Position numbers and translations under genes: made by a program | Origin: JAKZVK01 sp965248255 | GTDB lineage: Bacteria > Acidobacteriota > Terriglobia > Bryobacterales > UBA6623 | DNA: 64,000 nt | NCBI GenBank assembly: GCA_965248255.1 | Contig: CBDFIW010000003.1 | Location: 2,046,001-2,110,000, forward strand | Direction of reading: 5' to 3' | In this document: in pieces, positions 43,633 through 51,512 of the stretch | Numbering within the stretch: position 1 is the first letter of the stretch | Layout: each line of letters opens with the position of its first letter | The notes under the pieces: model-generated | Seen by the model: only the letters and a program-made list of their open reading frames with translations | What the model was told of the DNA's origin: nothing | The model's database searches: none

Positions 43633-43729
43633 CGACCCTATCCCGGACGCCGTGGCCTCGCCAAGCTGGCCGCCAAAGCACGTATCGTGCAATGGACACC
43701 CCTGCATACCATCCAAGGAGCCCGCCTCC

Positions 43730-45028
43730 ATGCCGACACCATCCACTCGCCGGCGCTTTATGCGAAAAGCCACCGGCTACGCCCTACTAAGCTATCTCGC
43801 CACCCAAGAGCTGGTGGTCAACTCGATCGCGAAGACCAAGAAGCATTCCATCGGCGACAACGTCTACACCCGCCTCGGAGCCAAGCCCTTCATCATGGCG
43901 AACATCCCGTTCACGTTCTTGAGCGCGACTCTCGTCTGGCCCGAAGTGCGCCAAGCCATGGACGAGGCTGCTCACTACTTCGTCGACATCGTGCAGCTGC
44001 AACGCGCCGCCGGCAAAAGGCTGGCCGAGATTTCAGGAGCCGAGGCCGGCATGATCACCTCCGGCGCCGCCGGTGCCATGGCCACGGCGACGGCCGCCTG
44101 CATCGCGGGTTCCGATCCTAACAAGATCTGGCGGCTGCCCGACTCGACGGGTATGCGGAACGAAGTTCTCATGTGGGGCGGCCGCAGCATCTTCGACAAT
44201 GCCATCCGCCTCGCCGGAGGCAAACCGGTGGTGGTCAAAACCCTGGACGAGCTTCGCAAAGCGGTCACGAGCAGCACCGCGATGCTCTACACGGGATATC
44301 CCGCCGACCCCGAGCCCCGCGACCCACCGCCCCTGGCCGAAATCGTTTCGATCTGCCGGCAGTCGAACGTGCCGGTGTTCGTGGACGCCGCCGGCGGCAT
44401 CCCCCCGGTCAGCAACGTGAAGCGTTACGCCAGGATGGGTGTTGATCTCTACACCTTCAGCGGAGGTAAGGGTCTCAAGGGACCCCAATGTTCCGGCCTG
44501 CTGTTCGGCAGGGAGGACCTCATCGAGGCGGCCCTCGTGAACTCCAGCCCCATGGAGGGCGCTGTCTGCCGTCCCATGAAGGTCGGGAAAGAAGAGATCA
44601 TCGGCTGCCTGGCAGCCCTCGAGAAGTGGCTGACCATTGACCTGGACGGCATGTATCGAACGCAAACCAAGAAGCTCGAAAGAATCGCGGCGATGGTCGA
44701 GACCGTGCCCGGCGTCTCCACCGAGATCAACACGCGCACCGGAAGCAACCGCTTCCGTCAGTTGGAGGTGCATTGGGACCAAGAGCGCTTCGGGCTGAGC
44801 GTGAGCGACTGTGGACAGCGTTTGCGGGACGGCGACCCCTCGATCGAAGTGCTCTCGAACTACAACCCCTATTTCATCCACATCGCCGAGCTGGAGAACC
44901 GCGCCCCCAAGAAGACCAAGAGCAAAGGCGGCCCCTTGACCGTCTTCTCCCTCGGCCTCCAAGACGGCCAGGAGCTGATCGTCGGCCGCCGCCTCCGGCA
45001 AGTCCTGACGGAGGCACGCACCCTCTAG
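43730..45028 (+). CDS. SelA-like PLP-dependent enzyme with export-type N-terminus
   Basis: 432 residues from the ATG at 43730, preceded by AAGGAG; longer starts run through repeat sequence. The fold is the SelA/DgaE-like aminotransferase superfamily: AEAGMITSGAAGAMATATAA, PVFVDAAGGIPPV (PLP-ring Asp) and the cofactor lysine in TFSGGKGLKGPQCSGLLFG. Relatives include L-seryl-tRNA selenium transferase and D-glucosaminate-6-phosphate ammonia-lyase; the latter type is more likely. The N-terminus STRRRFMRKATGYALLSYLA looks like a twin-arginine signal. The TAG stop codon contains the TA target of IS630 copy 2, and the element's first base supplies the G. Confidence 0.85.
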   Translation: MPTPSTRRRFMRKATGYALLSYLATQELVVNSIAKTKKHSIGDNVYTRLGAKPFIMANIPFTFLSATLVWPEVRQAMDEAAHYFVDIVQLQRAAGKRLAEISGAEAGMITSGAAGAMATATAACIAGSDPNKIWRLPDSTGMRNEVLMWGGRSIFDNAIRLAGGKPVVVKTLDELRKAVTSSTAMLYTGYPADPEPRDPPPLAEIVSICRQSNVPVFVDAAGGIPPVSNVKRYARMGVDLYTFSGGKGLKGPQCSGLLFGREDLIEAALVNSSPMEGAVCRPMKVGKEEIIGCLAALEKWLTIDLDGMYRTQTKKLERIAAMVETVPGVSTEINTRTGSNRFRQLEVHWDQERFGLSVSDCGQRLRDGDPSIEVLSNYNPYFIHIAELENRAPKKTKSKGGPLTVFSLGLQDGQELIVGRRLRQVLTEARTL

Positions 45029-46191
45029 TGTAGTGCGTCAAGCAGATTGCACCTTATGCAGGGCGGCACGTCCGCGCTTGACTTTCTCGAGGATGTCGGA
45101 GGCGGTCGCGGTCCAGATGAAGGGCGTGGGATGCCCGTTGTGCTGGGCGATGTAGTCGTCAATGGCGGCGACGAGCTCGTCCACGCTGCGAAACACGCCG
45201 CGGCGCAGGCGCTTGACGGTGAGATCGCGAAAGAATCGCTCGACCATGTTCAGCCACGACGCCGAGGTCGGGGTGAAATGAATGTGGAAGCGCGGGTGAC
45301 GATCGAGCCAACGCTTCACAGCGGCATGCTTGTGGGTGGCATAGTTGTCCACGATGAGATGAAGCTGTTTGTCCTTGGGAGTGCGGCGGTCAATTAAGCG
45401 CAGGAAGCGCAGCCATTCCTGGTGGCTGTGTCGGGGCATGCACTCGGCGATCACGCTGCCGTCAAGGCTGTTGAGCGCCGCAAACAGGGTGGTCGTGCCG
45501 TTGCGCTTGTAATCGTGGGTCATCGTTTGGCCGCGTCCCTTTTTGAGCGGCAGGCCGGGCTGGGTGCGATCGAGGGCTTGGATTTGGGACTTCTCATCGA
45601 GCGAGAGAACCAGAGCATGCTCAGGCGGATTGAGATAGAGTCCGACGATGTCGTCGAGTTTCTCGGCGAAACGCGGGTCATTGCTGAGCTTGAAGGTCTT
45701 GACGCGGTGGGGCTTGAGGCCATGGGCGCGCCAAATCCGTCCCACGGTGGAAGCGCTGACGCCGGCCGCGGCGGCCATGGTGCGGCGGCTCCAGTGGGTG
45801 GCGTTGGACGGTTTCTCGCGGGTGGTCTTGTGGATGATCTGCTGTACTTTCTGCTTCGAGACGGCAGGTTTACGACCGGGCCGTGGGGCGTCTTTTGCAA
45901 TGCCGGCGATGCTGCTTTCGAGAAAGCGCGTGCGCCAGCGGGCCACCAACTGCCGCGAGACACCGAGCTGTGCGGCGATCTGCTTATTCTCGAGACCGTC
46001 GGCGGCCAGCAGGACAATCCTGGCTCGCAGGGCGAGACGAACGGCGACTTGGCGGCCGCGCGCGTAGCGGTCCAACTGCTTGCATTGCGCTGTGTTCAAA
46101 GTTACTGGTTGTGCTCTTCGCATCCCATGCCTCCTGTTAATAGAGACGACGGGAAACCAATATAAGTTACATTATTTATGGTGCACTACAC
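45028..46191 (-). mobile_element. IS630-family element, copy 2
   Basis: 1164 bp flanked by TA (45026-45027 and 46192-46193); same GTGTAGTGC.. inverted repeats, length and orientation as copy 1. Differences seen: one in the transposase (Leu/Phe) and a few near the right end (GACGACGGGAAACC versus GACGATGGGAAGTC). Inserted in the stop codon of the SelA-like gene. Confidence 0.92.
45038..46123 (-). CDS. IS630 transposase (copy 2)
   Basis: 361 residues, intact, with the same HTH and DDE motifs as copy 1 (LSLDEKSQIQ, LIVDNYATHKH, NMVERFF). The one residue change, KTFKLS, lies between the HTH and catalytic domains. It is transcribed towards the SelA-like gene's 3' end (convergent). Confidence 0.95.
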   Translation of the reverse strand: MRRAQPVTLNTAQCKQLDRYARGRQVAVRLALRARIVLLAADGLENKQIAAQLGVSRQLVARWRTRFLESSIAGIAKDAPRPGRKPAVSKQKVQQIIHKTTREKPSNATHWSRRTMAAAAGVSASTVGRIWRAHGLKPHRVKTFKLSNDPRFAEKLDDIVGLYLNPPEHALVLSLDEKSQIQALDRTQPGLPLKKGRGQTMTHDYKRNGTTTLFAALNSLDGSVIAECMPRHSHQEWLRFLRLIDRRTPKDKQLHLIVDNYATHKHAAVKRWLDRHPRFHIHFTPTSASWLNMVERFFRDLTVKRLRRGVFRSVDELVAAIDDYIAQHNGHPTPFIWTATASDILEKVKRGRAALHKVQSA

Positions 46192-46193
46192 TA

Positions 46194-46513
46194 GCCGAGC
46201 CGCGACCGTCAGGGACCGTTGCCCACCGCAGCAACACTCGGAACCCACTAGCCGCATCGTGCGTTGTAGGGACGGGCCCCCGTGCCGTCCGCACAGCTCA
46301 ACGGCTAACGACACGCCGGGGGCGAGAGACCAAAACACAAAGGTCGCAGCCCCGGCCAAAGAGGCAGCACTCGCCGCTGTAACGCCGAACGTCTGTTCGA
46401 CGAGGCTCCACAGCCGCCAGTGTCAAGGACGTGCCGCCTGGCGTACTTACCGCTATCCTAGAGTCGCCTAGTTCAATCAACGCCCCGCACCGCAACAGGA
46501 GGAGACAACCCGC
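46194..46513. other. Gene-free interval with one REP-like palindrome and creatininase leader
   Basis: Contains GTAGGGACGGGCCCCCGTGC then CGTCC (46265-46290), a variant of the GTAGGGGC family with GGACGGCACG/CGTGCCGTCC-type arms. The last bases ACAGGAGGAGACAACCCGC before 46514 hold a strong Shine-Dalgarno for the creatininase gene. Nothing else recognised. Confidence 0.6.
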
Positions 46514-47377
46514 ATGACGACTGTCCGCGAACAATACCGATTTGACGAACTGACCTGGCCCGAGGTCAACGAGGCCGTCGAGATGGGCAAGATCCCCATC
46601 ATTCCCACCGGCTCGGTCGAGCAGCACGGCCATCACCTGCCGCTCAAAGTCGACCATCTATGCGCTAACGCTGTCGCCACCGAGGCCGCGCGCCTACGTC
46701 CCGAGGTCAGCCTCGTACTGCCACCGGTCAGCTACGGCTACGTGCACCACGTGATGGACTTCCCCGGCACGCTCAACATTCACTTCGAGCACTTCATCCA
46801 ATACGTGCTCGACATTTGCAAGAGCCTCGCCTACCACGGCTTCAAGAAGATGGTGATCGTCAACGGCCATGGCTCGAACAGCCCGCTGGTCGACTTGGTC
46901 GCACGCCGGCTGGTCGTCGAGACCGAGGCCCATTGCGCGTTCTGCAATTGGTGGCAAATGCTAAAGGTAGACCCCGACTTCGACTCAAAGTGGCGCGAGA
47001 GCGTCTTCCCAGGGGGCTGCTCGCACGCGGGCGAGCTCGAAACCTCGATGCTGCTTCATCTCGCGCCGGAGAGCGTTCGCAGCGGCAAGATCAAGAGCGA
47101 AATCGCCAAAACCAACAAGGTCGGCTCAAAGTTCATCTGGACCGATCTGTTCGCCAAGGGCCCCATCGGCATGGTCGAGTGGACCAGCCAGTACACCGAC
47201 AGCGGCGTCATGGGCGAAGCGGAGAAAGCCACCGCCGAGAAGGGCAAGATCGTGTTCGAGGAGGCCAGCCGCAACCTGGCTGAGTTCCTCGCCGAATACC
47301 ACGCCCGCAAGATAGATCCCCGGACGCCCCACCAAGCCCAACCGCCGACCATGCCGCTGTCGTTCCCGACCGATTAG
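46514..47377 (+). CDS. Creatininase family protein (cytoplasmic, canonical ligands)
   Basis: 287 residues with a strong AGGAGGAG ribosome site and no signal peptide. Canonical creatininase/MftE metal ligands: PTGSVEQHGHHLPLKVD (Glu, His, Asp), IVNGHGSN and CSHAGELETSM. Members hydrolyse creatinine or ring amides, or cleave the mycofactocin peptide; here the substrate is unknown. It overlaps the convergent serine hydrolase gene by 4 bp. It contrasts with the exported relative at 16460, which lacks several ligands. Confidence 0.9.
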   Translation: MTTVREQYRFDELTWPEVNEAVEMGKIPIIPTGSVEQHGHHLPLKVDHLCANAVATEAARLRPEVSLVLPPVSYGYVHHVMDFPGTLNIHFEHFIQYVLDICKSLAYHGFKKMVIVNGHGSNSPLVDLVARRLVVETEAHCAFCNWWQMLKVDPDFDSKWRESVFPGGCSHAGELETSMLLHLAPESVRSGKIKSEIAKTNKVGSKFIWTDLFAKGPIGMVEWTSQYTDSGVMGEAEKATAEKGKIVFEEASRNLAEFLAEYHARKIDPRTPHQAQPPTMPLSFPTD

Positions 47378-48900
47378 CCAGTGCGGGCCTTAGTCCTACC
47401 GCGCGGGGCAAAACTCAGCGCTGCGCTCGCGAGTAGCAGCGCGGTCATCGCCGTGGTGAGCAGCGGTATGGCCGTGCGCAAAGTCGTCGGGTAGACTTCC
47501 AGCGGCCGCGGTCCGCCGAACACCCTTGCGACCAGATAGACCGCCATGCCGGCCAGCAAGAGGCCGCGCAGCGCCTGGGCCCTGGCAACGGGCCACCGAA
47601 ATCGCCGCTCGCCGGCTCGAAACTCACGCCGCACGCGGACCAAGTGCGTCGTCACGAGCAACAGCAATAACAACGAGCCCGCGGTAGCCGCCATCGCTAG
47701 ATTGTCGGGTACCTTCTGCCAGGGAGCGGTGGCGGCCTGGGACGCCGCGACGCCGAGTGTTCGCGCCAGCACGCCCCGCGCCACTTCTTGCGCACGATGG
47801 GCGCCCATGTTGATCAGGACCGCAACCCCGGCGTTGTGGTCAGGCGCCAGAACGACCGCGCTGTTCGAGCCCCAGATGTCGCCGCTGTGCCCCCAGACCC
47901 GGCTGCCCTCGATCCATTCCGCTCGAAACGTGATGAACCAGCCGAAGCCGTAGGTGTCGTCGCCCGATGCTCCCGCCAACGATCTCCGCACCAGCGAAAC
48001 AGCACCGGACACCGCGCCGGGGGCAGATCCGGACGAAACACCGTGAAGCATCACCTCGATGTAGCGAGCCATGTCTTCGGCGGTCGATTTCACTCCCGAC
48101 GAGCCCAGCCATCCGGCGAACTCCGAAGGACTGCGCTCGACCCGTCCCCACTGTTGCTCGTGGTAGGCGGCCAGCCCCCACGCTTCGGCTCGATCCCTGT
48201 CGAGCGTCGTCCGGGTCATGGCCAGCGGCTCGAACACTTGTGCCCGCATGTACGAAACAAAGGGTTCGCCGGCTACGCTCTCGACGAGCGCCGCCAGGAC
48301 GATGTAGTTCGAGTTGGCATAGCGGAATCCAGCCGGCGGACTTTGTCGCAGCTTGGCGTCACCGAGTGCCCTCAGTGCCGCCGAGAAGTCGTGTCCGTTC
48401 GAGCCCGCGCAGCACGGCACGAGGTAGTCCGCGCCCCGCGTCAAACCGCTGCGCTGCTCGAGCAGGTGCCGAACGGTGGTGCGGCCCGACTGCTCTGCGA
48501 CACCAATGCGGAACTCGGGCAGATAGTTCCTCACCGGCCGATTGAGTTCCACCGCACCGGCTTCGATCAACTGAGCCACGGCCAGTCCGGTGAACGACTT
48601 GCTGACCGAAGCTAGATCCACCGGCGTCTCCGCCGTCATCGCCTGGCGAGTGGAAAGATCCTTGAGGCCATAGGCCCGCGTGACGGGTCTGCGATCGCTC
48701 TGTACAATCGCCAGCGAGAGTCCGGGAATCTGATTCAACTCCATCTCATCCCGGACGTAGCGATCGATGGCGCTGGGGTCGATCTCGGGACGAACATCCT
48801 GTGCAAGCAGTGCCGAAGCGATCAGCGGGAAAGACAGCCAGGCGAAACAGCGAAGATCCGCTCGACTTCCCCGCCCGGTACATCGGCCCGAACGTCCCAT
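47374..48900 (-). CDS. Serine beta-lactamase-like hydrolase with C-terminal membrane segments
   Basis: 508 residues. Export signal (LRCFAWLSFPLIASALLA) at about 15-33. Class C beta-lactamase/PBP4*-type domain: SxxK in ASVSKSFTG, YxN in FRYANSNY, and a late HxG in VWGHSGDIWG. After about residue 400, three hydrophobic segments (AATAGSLLLLLLVTTHLV, LLLAGMAVYLVARVFG, LTTAMTALLLASAALSF) anchor it, so the catalytic part is periplasmic. Related proteins are esterases or D-aminopeptidases rather than resistance enzymes. Confidence 0.9.
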   Translation of the reverse strand: MGRSGRCTGRGSRADLRCFAWLSFPLIASALLAQDVRPEIDPSAIDRYVRDEMELNQIPGLSLAIVQSDRRPVTRAYGLKDLSTRQAMTAETPVDLASVSKSFTGLAVAQLIEAGAVELNRPVRNYLPEFRIGVAEQSGRTTVRHLLEQRSGLTRGADYLVPCCAGSNGHDFSAALRALGDAKLRQSPPAGFRYANSNYIVLAALVESVAGEPFVSYMRAQVFEPLAMTRTTLDRDRAEAWGLAAYHEQQWGRVERSPSEFAGWLGSSGVKSTAEDMARYIEVMLHGVSSGSAPGAVSGAVSLVRRSLAGASGDDTYGFGWFITFRAEWIEGSRVWGHSGDIWGSNSAVVLAPDHNAGVAVLINMGAHRAQEVARGVLARTLGVAASQAATAPWQKVPDNLAMAATAGSLLLLLLVTTHLVRVRREFRAGERRFRWPVARAQALRGLLLAGMAVYLVARVFGGPRPLEVYPTTLRTAIPLLTTAMTALLLASAALSFAPRGRTKARTG

Positions 48901-48922
48901 TTTGTACTATCTTAAACAGCTA

Positions 48923-48972
48923 GGTACAGAGATGAAATGGGGAGGCTCGCCACCTCATTTCATCTCTGTACC
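48923..48972. repeat. Large perfect inverted repeat between divergent genes
   Basis: GGTACAGAGATGAAATG (48923-48939) faces its exact reverse complement at 48956-48972. Inner bases extend the stem (GGGAGGC/GCCACCT with one G-T pair and one A-A mismatch), leaving a CTCG loop. About 23 bp of stem in a 50-bp unit. It stands between the serine hydrolase and ferredoxin genes and next to a TATAAT. Confidence 0.85.
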
Positions 48973-48980
48973 GCCGCGGC

Positions 48981-48986
48981 TATAAT
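48981..48986 (+). promoter_or_regulatory. Possible -10 box of the ferredoxin-MFS operon
   Basis: A consensus TATAAT 13 bp before the ATG at 48999. The matching -35 region falls on the right arm of the large palindrome (TTTCAT, weak). If used, the leader is very short. Only the -10 match is seen. Confidence 0.35.
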
Positions 48987-48998
48987 GGGCGGACCGGC

Positions 48999-49382
48999 AT
49001 GAGCGAAAACCCAGTCGACGTGCCAAAGGTCCCCACCGGTCCCTACACACGCCATTTCCTGCTCTGCGCCGACCAGACCAAGCCCGAATGCGCGCCCCGC
49101 GACGTGACCAACCGCTCGTGGGACTACCTCAAGAAGCGCCTCTCGCAGCTCGGGTTGGCCTCGGGAGAAGGTTGTGTCTATCGCAGTAAGGTAAACTGTT
49201 TGCGCGTTTGCACCCGGGGGCCGATCGCAGTCGTCTATCCGGAAGGGACCTGGTATCACTCGGTCACGCCCGAGGTGGCCGAGCGCATTCTCGAGGAGCA
49301 CATCATCGGCGGCAAGCCCGTCGAAGACTACATTTTCGACCGCAATCCCCTCAGCGCAAACGAGCCCCAGGAAAGGACCTAG
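48999..49382 (+). CDS. [2Fe-2S] thioredoxin-like ferredoxin
   Basis: 127 residues. Cysteines at 23 and 31 (HFLLCADQTKPECAPRD) and at 67 and 71 (NCLRVCTRGPIAVVYPEG) match the cluster ligands of thioredoxin-fold [2Fe-2S] ferredoxins. TWYHSVTPEVAERILEEHII is the typical C-terminal part. It is probably a soluble electron carrier. The stop is directly followed by the ATG of the MFS gene (no gap), so the two are co-translated; the functional link is not obvious. Confidence 0.88.
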   Translation: MSENPVDVPKVPTGPYTRHFLLCADQTKPECAPRDVTNRSWDYLKKRLSQLGLASGEGCVYRSKVNCLRVCTRGPIAVVYPEGTWYHSVTPEVAERILEEHIIGGKPVEDYIFDRNPLSANEPQERT

Positions 49383-50684
49383 ATGAGCACAGCAACCCCG
49401 CAAGCCGCGGTGCCGCAAGCCAGCCAGCAAGAGGATCCCAAGCGATGGTGGGTCGTCGCGCTGCTGAGTTGCGGCATGATCAACGCCTATTTCGACCGGG
49501 TTTGCCTGACGATCGCTCTGCCGGTGATGATCACAACCATGGAGCTGACGCTGACTCAGCAGGGGATTGCGCTGGGGGCGTTCTTCTGGAGCTACACGTT
49601 CCTGCAGATCCCCTCCGGCGTTTGGGTCGACAAGGTCGGGGTGCGCCATCCGTACTTCTACGGGAACGTCCTGTGGGGATTGGCCTCCGCGGCCACGGCG
49701 CTGACGATGGGGCTGTGGTACCTGATTGTGATCCGCCTGCTGCTGGGTCTCGGGGAATCGGTCGTAACGCCTTCGAGCATGCGATATATCCGCATGCACT
49801 TCGACGAGGAGCAACGCGGCACCGCCGTCGGGCTCTACATGACCGGCACGAAGCTCGGTCCGGCGCTTGGACTGCCCTTCGCCGGCTTTCTCATCACGAC
49901 CTTCAGCTGGCAGACCATGTTCTTGGTCATGGGCTTCGGCGGCCTGGTGATCCTCATCCCCTGGATGCTGTGGGTGAAACAGGATGACATCGCTGCCTTG
50001 CCGCAGTCCAAGCGTGAGGCCCTTGAACAGCAATCCGAGCAGCCGGACTCCAAATACCAGAAGGTGAGTACGCGGGAGATTCTTTCCAGTCCCGTGATCT
50101 GGGGAGTGATTCTCGGCACCTTCTGTTACATGTACTTCGTTTACTACGGCATGACCTGGATGCCCCGTTATTTCGGCGAGCGCTTCGGGATGTCGATCAA
50201 GGACATGAGCTGGTACGGCGGCGTGGCGTTCGGCGGCATGGCGGTGGTGATCTGGGTCGGCGGGTTCGCCGCTGACTGGTTCATCAATCGAGGTCACGAT
50301 CCCATTACTGTCCGCAAAGCGTTCACCATCGTGGGCTTCGGCTTCGCGGCAACACAGACCATCGGCGCGTATGCCGAGAACACCACCGTGATGCTGACGT
50401 TCGCTGTCATCTCAATGTGGGGGCTGGGGCTGGCGACGGCCAACTACTGGGCGCTGACACAAACGCTGATCCCGGGAGGCAGCATCGCCATGGTGGTCGG
50501 TATCCAGAACACCGCCGCTAACCTGGCGGGAATCGTGGCACCCACACTGACGGGTTTTCTCATCGATCAAACGGGTAGCTTCGAAGCCCCGATCAAGGCC
50601 GTCGGTTTCTGGCTGCTACTCGGGGCCGCCGGCTACATCTTCCTCGTGCGGCGCAAGTACGCGCCGAAATTCGGCTCGGCCTGA
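49383..50684 (+). CDS. MFS transporter (anion:cation symporter-like)
   Basis: 433 residues with 12 predicted membrane helices, e.g. WWVVALLSCGMINAYF, IALGAFFWSYTFLQIPSG and FLVMGFGGLVILIPWMLW. The first loop (GVWVDKVGVRHPYFYG) and RLLLGLGESVVTPSS fit the ACS family, which imports organic anions such as hexuronates, galactonate, glucarate or phthalate. In a window rich in sugar-acid and glycan enzymes a sugar acid is the likely cargo, but this is inference. Confidence 0.9.
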   Translation: MSTATPQAAVPQASQQEDPKRWWVVALLSCGMINAYFDRVCLTIALPVMITTMELTLTQQGIALGAFFWSYTFLQIPSGVWVDKVGVRHPYFYGNVLWGLASAATALTMGLWYLIVIRLLLGLGESVVTPSSMRYIRMHFDEEQRGTAVGLYMTGTKLGPALGLPFAGFLITTFSWQTMFLVMGFGGLVILIPWMLWVKQDDIAALPQSKREALEQQSEQPDSKYQKVSTREILSSPVIWGVILGTFCYMYFVYYGMTWMPRYFGERFGMSIKDMSWYGGVAFGGMAVVIWVGGFAADWFINRGHDPITVRKAFTIVGFGFAATQTIGAYAENTTVMLTFAVISMWGLGLATANYWALTQTLIPGGSIAMVVGIQNTAANLAGIVAPTLTGFLIDQTGSFEAPIKAVGFWLLLGAAGYIFLVRRKYAPKFGSA

Positions 50685-50697
50685 GGAGAAATGAATG

Positions 50698-50722
50698 TAC
50701 GGGCACGCCATGGCATGCCCGC
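50698..50722. repeat. REP-like palindrome, GTAGGGGC family variant
   Basis: TACGGGCACGCCATGGCATG then CCCGC, just after the MFS gene; GGGCA.GCCATGGC.TGCCC is palindromic around CCATGG. Confidence 0.6.
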
Positions 50723-50860
50723 GGGCGCTCGACGGCTAAGTGAAGATGCCGAGCTTGTCTCCCGTTCTTTCCCGGTCGAGGATACGCCGTTGCCCCGGTT
50801 TGCCGATCTGTGTGGTGCGCATACACTGTCTCTGAAACGTCCGGCCTCTGGCTAACCACG

Positions 50861-51091
50861 ATGGAGATCCCCTTCCTCAGCTACTGGGTGCCAGATTTCG
50901 ACCATCAGGTGCTGATCGTCGTCGTGGCCGTGGCATTACTGCTCTCGCTGATCTGCTCGACCTCGAGTACCCGTCGCAAGGGTTCCCAGAGCTACTGGGC
51001 AGGCGACACCGACTACGACAGCTGCGCCACCGACGGCGACCACTGCCATGCCGACTCCGGCGATGACGGCGGCTGCGACAGCGACGATTAG
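50861..51091 (+). CDS. Small membrane protein with Asp/Cys-rich tail
   Basis: 76 residues from the ATG at 50861. One transmembrane helix (VLIVVVAVALLLSLICS) then a basic stop-transfer (TRRKG) and a tail dense in Asp, Cys and Gly (DGDHCHADSGDDGGCDSDD). The orientation rule puts the tail inside. The tail could bind metal. I do not recognise the family. It stands alone between the MFS and CDGSH genes. Confidence 0.6.
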   Translation: MEIPFLSYWVPDFDHQVLIVVVAVALLLSLICSTSSTRRKGSQSYWAGDTDYDSCATDGDHCHADSGDDGGCDSDD

Positions 51092-51157
51092 GCGGCCCCA
51101 CTCGACGGCAGGCGAACCAGACCCAGGCTTCCCAAAGTTGTTTCCTAGCCTTGCTAC

Positions 51158-51388
51158 CTAGGTCTTAGGTTTCGGTGGGGGAAGCTCTCGCGCTCCGACT
51201 TCGGACTGGAAGCCTTGTCGGCCATGAGTGCCGTCGCAGAAGGGCTTGTTCTCTGAAAGGCCGCAGCGGCATAGCGCCAGCCCGGTGCGCCCGCGGAGCC
51301 CGAACTCGTTTCCTTGCGCGTCGCAGATGGTGAAGTCCCCCTCGATGCGCAGGGGTCCGTTGTTGAAAACCTTTACTGTGGTTGCCAT
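51158..51388 (-). CDS. CDGSH iron-sulfur domain protein
   Basis: 76 residues. The CDGSH [2Fe-2S] motif is complete: CRCGLSENKPFCDGTHG with ligands Cys40, Cys42, Cys51 and His55 (Thr replaces Ser in CDGSH, common in bacteria). The N-terminus VKVFNNGPLRIEGDFTICDA is the usual first strand pair. A soluble redox or cluster-transfer protein; partner unknown. Confidence 0.92.
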   Translation of the reverse strand: MATTVKVFNNGPLRIEGDFTICDAQGNEFGLRGRTGLALCRCGLSENKPFCDGTHGRQGFQSEVGARELPPPKPKT

Positions 51389-51447
51389 AGGAAGCTACTC
51401 CGACTCTTCAACTATAGAGCTTCCCGGCCATCGGTTTCTTCGCGCCC

Positions 51448-51482
51448 TTGGCGGCCCTTTGCGCCTTTGCGAGAAACGCTTA
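51448..51482. repeat. TTTGCGAGAAAC repeat upstream of aminotransferase
   Basis: CCTTTGCGCCTTTGCGAGAA followed by ACGCTT, the same as 53278-53303 at the far end of the GxxExxY locus and inverted to 52701. It belongs to the repeat set that surrounds the GxxExxY gene. Confidence 0.7.
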
Positions 51483-51512
51483 TAGACAGGCCTCCCGTAC
51501 AATCACAAAAGC

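Noticed and set aside
47374..48900. Antibiotic-resistance beta-lactamase
   Set aside because: SxxK and YxN motifs are shared by many esterases and peptidases; the C-terminal membrane anchor and environmental context argue against a resistance enzyme.
48960..50297. 445-codon leftward frame opposite the ferredoxin and MFS genes
   Set aside because: Antisense shadow caused by high third-position GC; rich in His/Arg/Pro with no domain, while both rightward genes are well-supported families.
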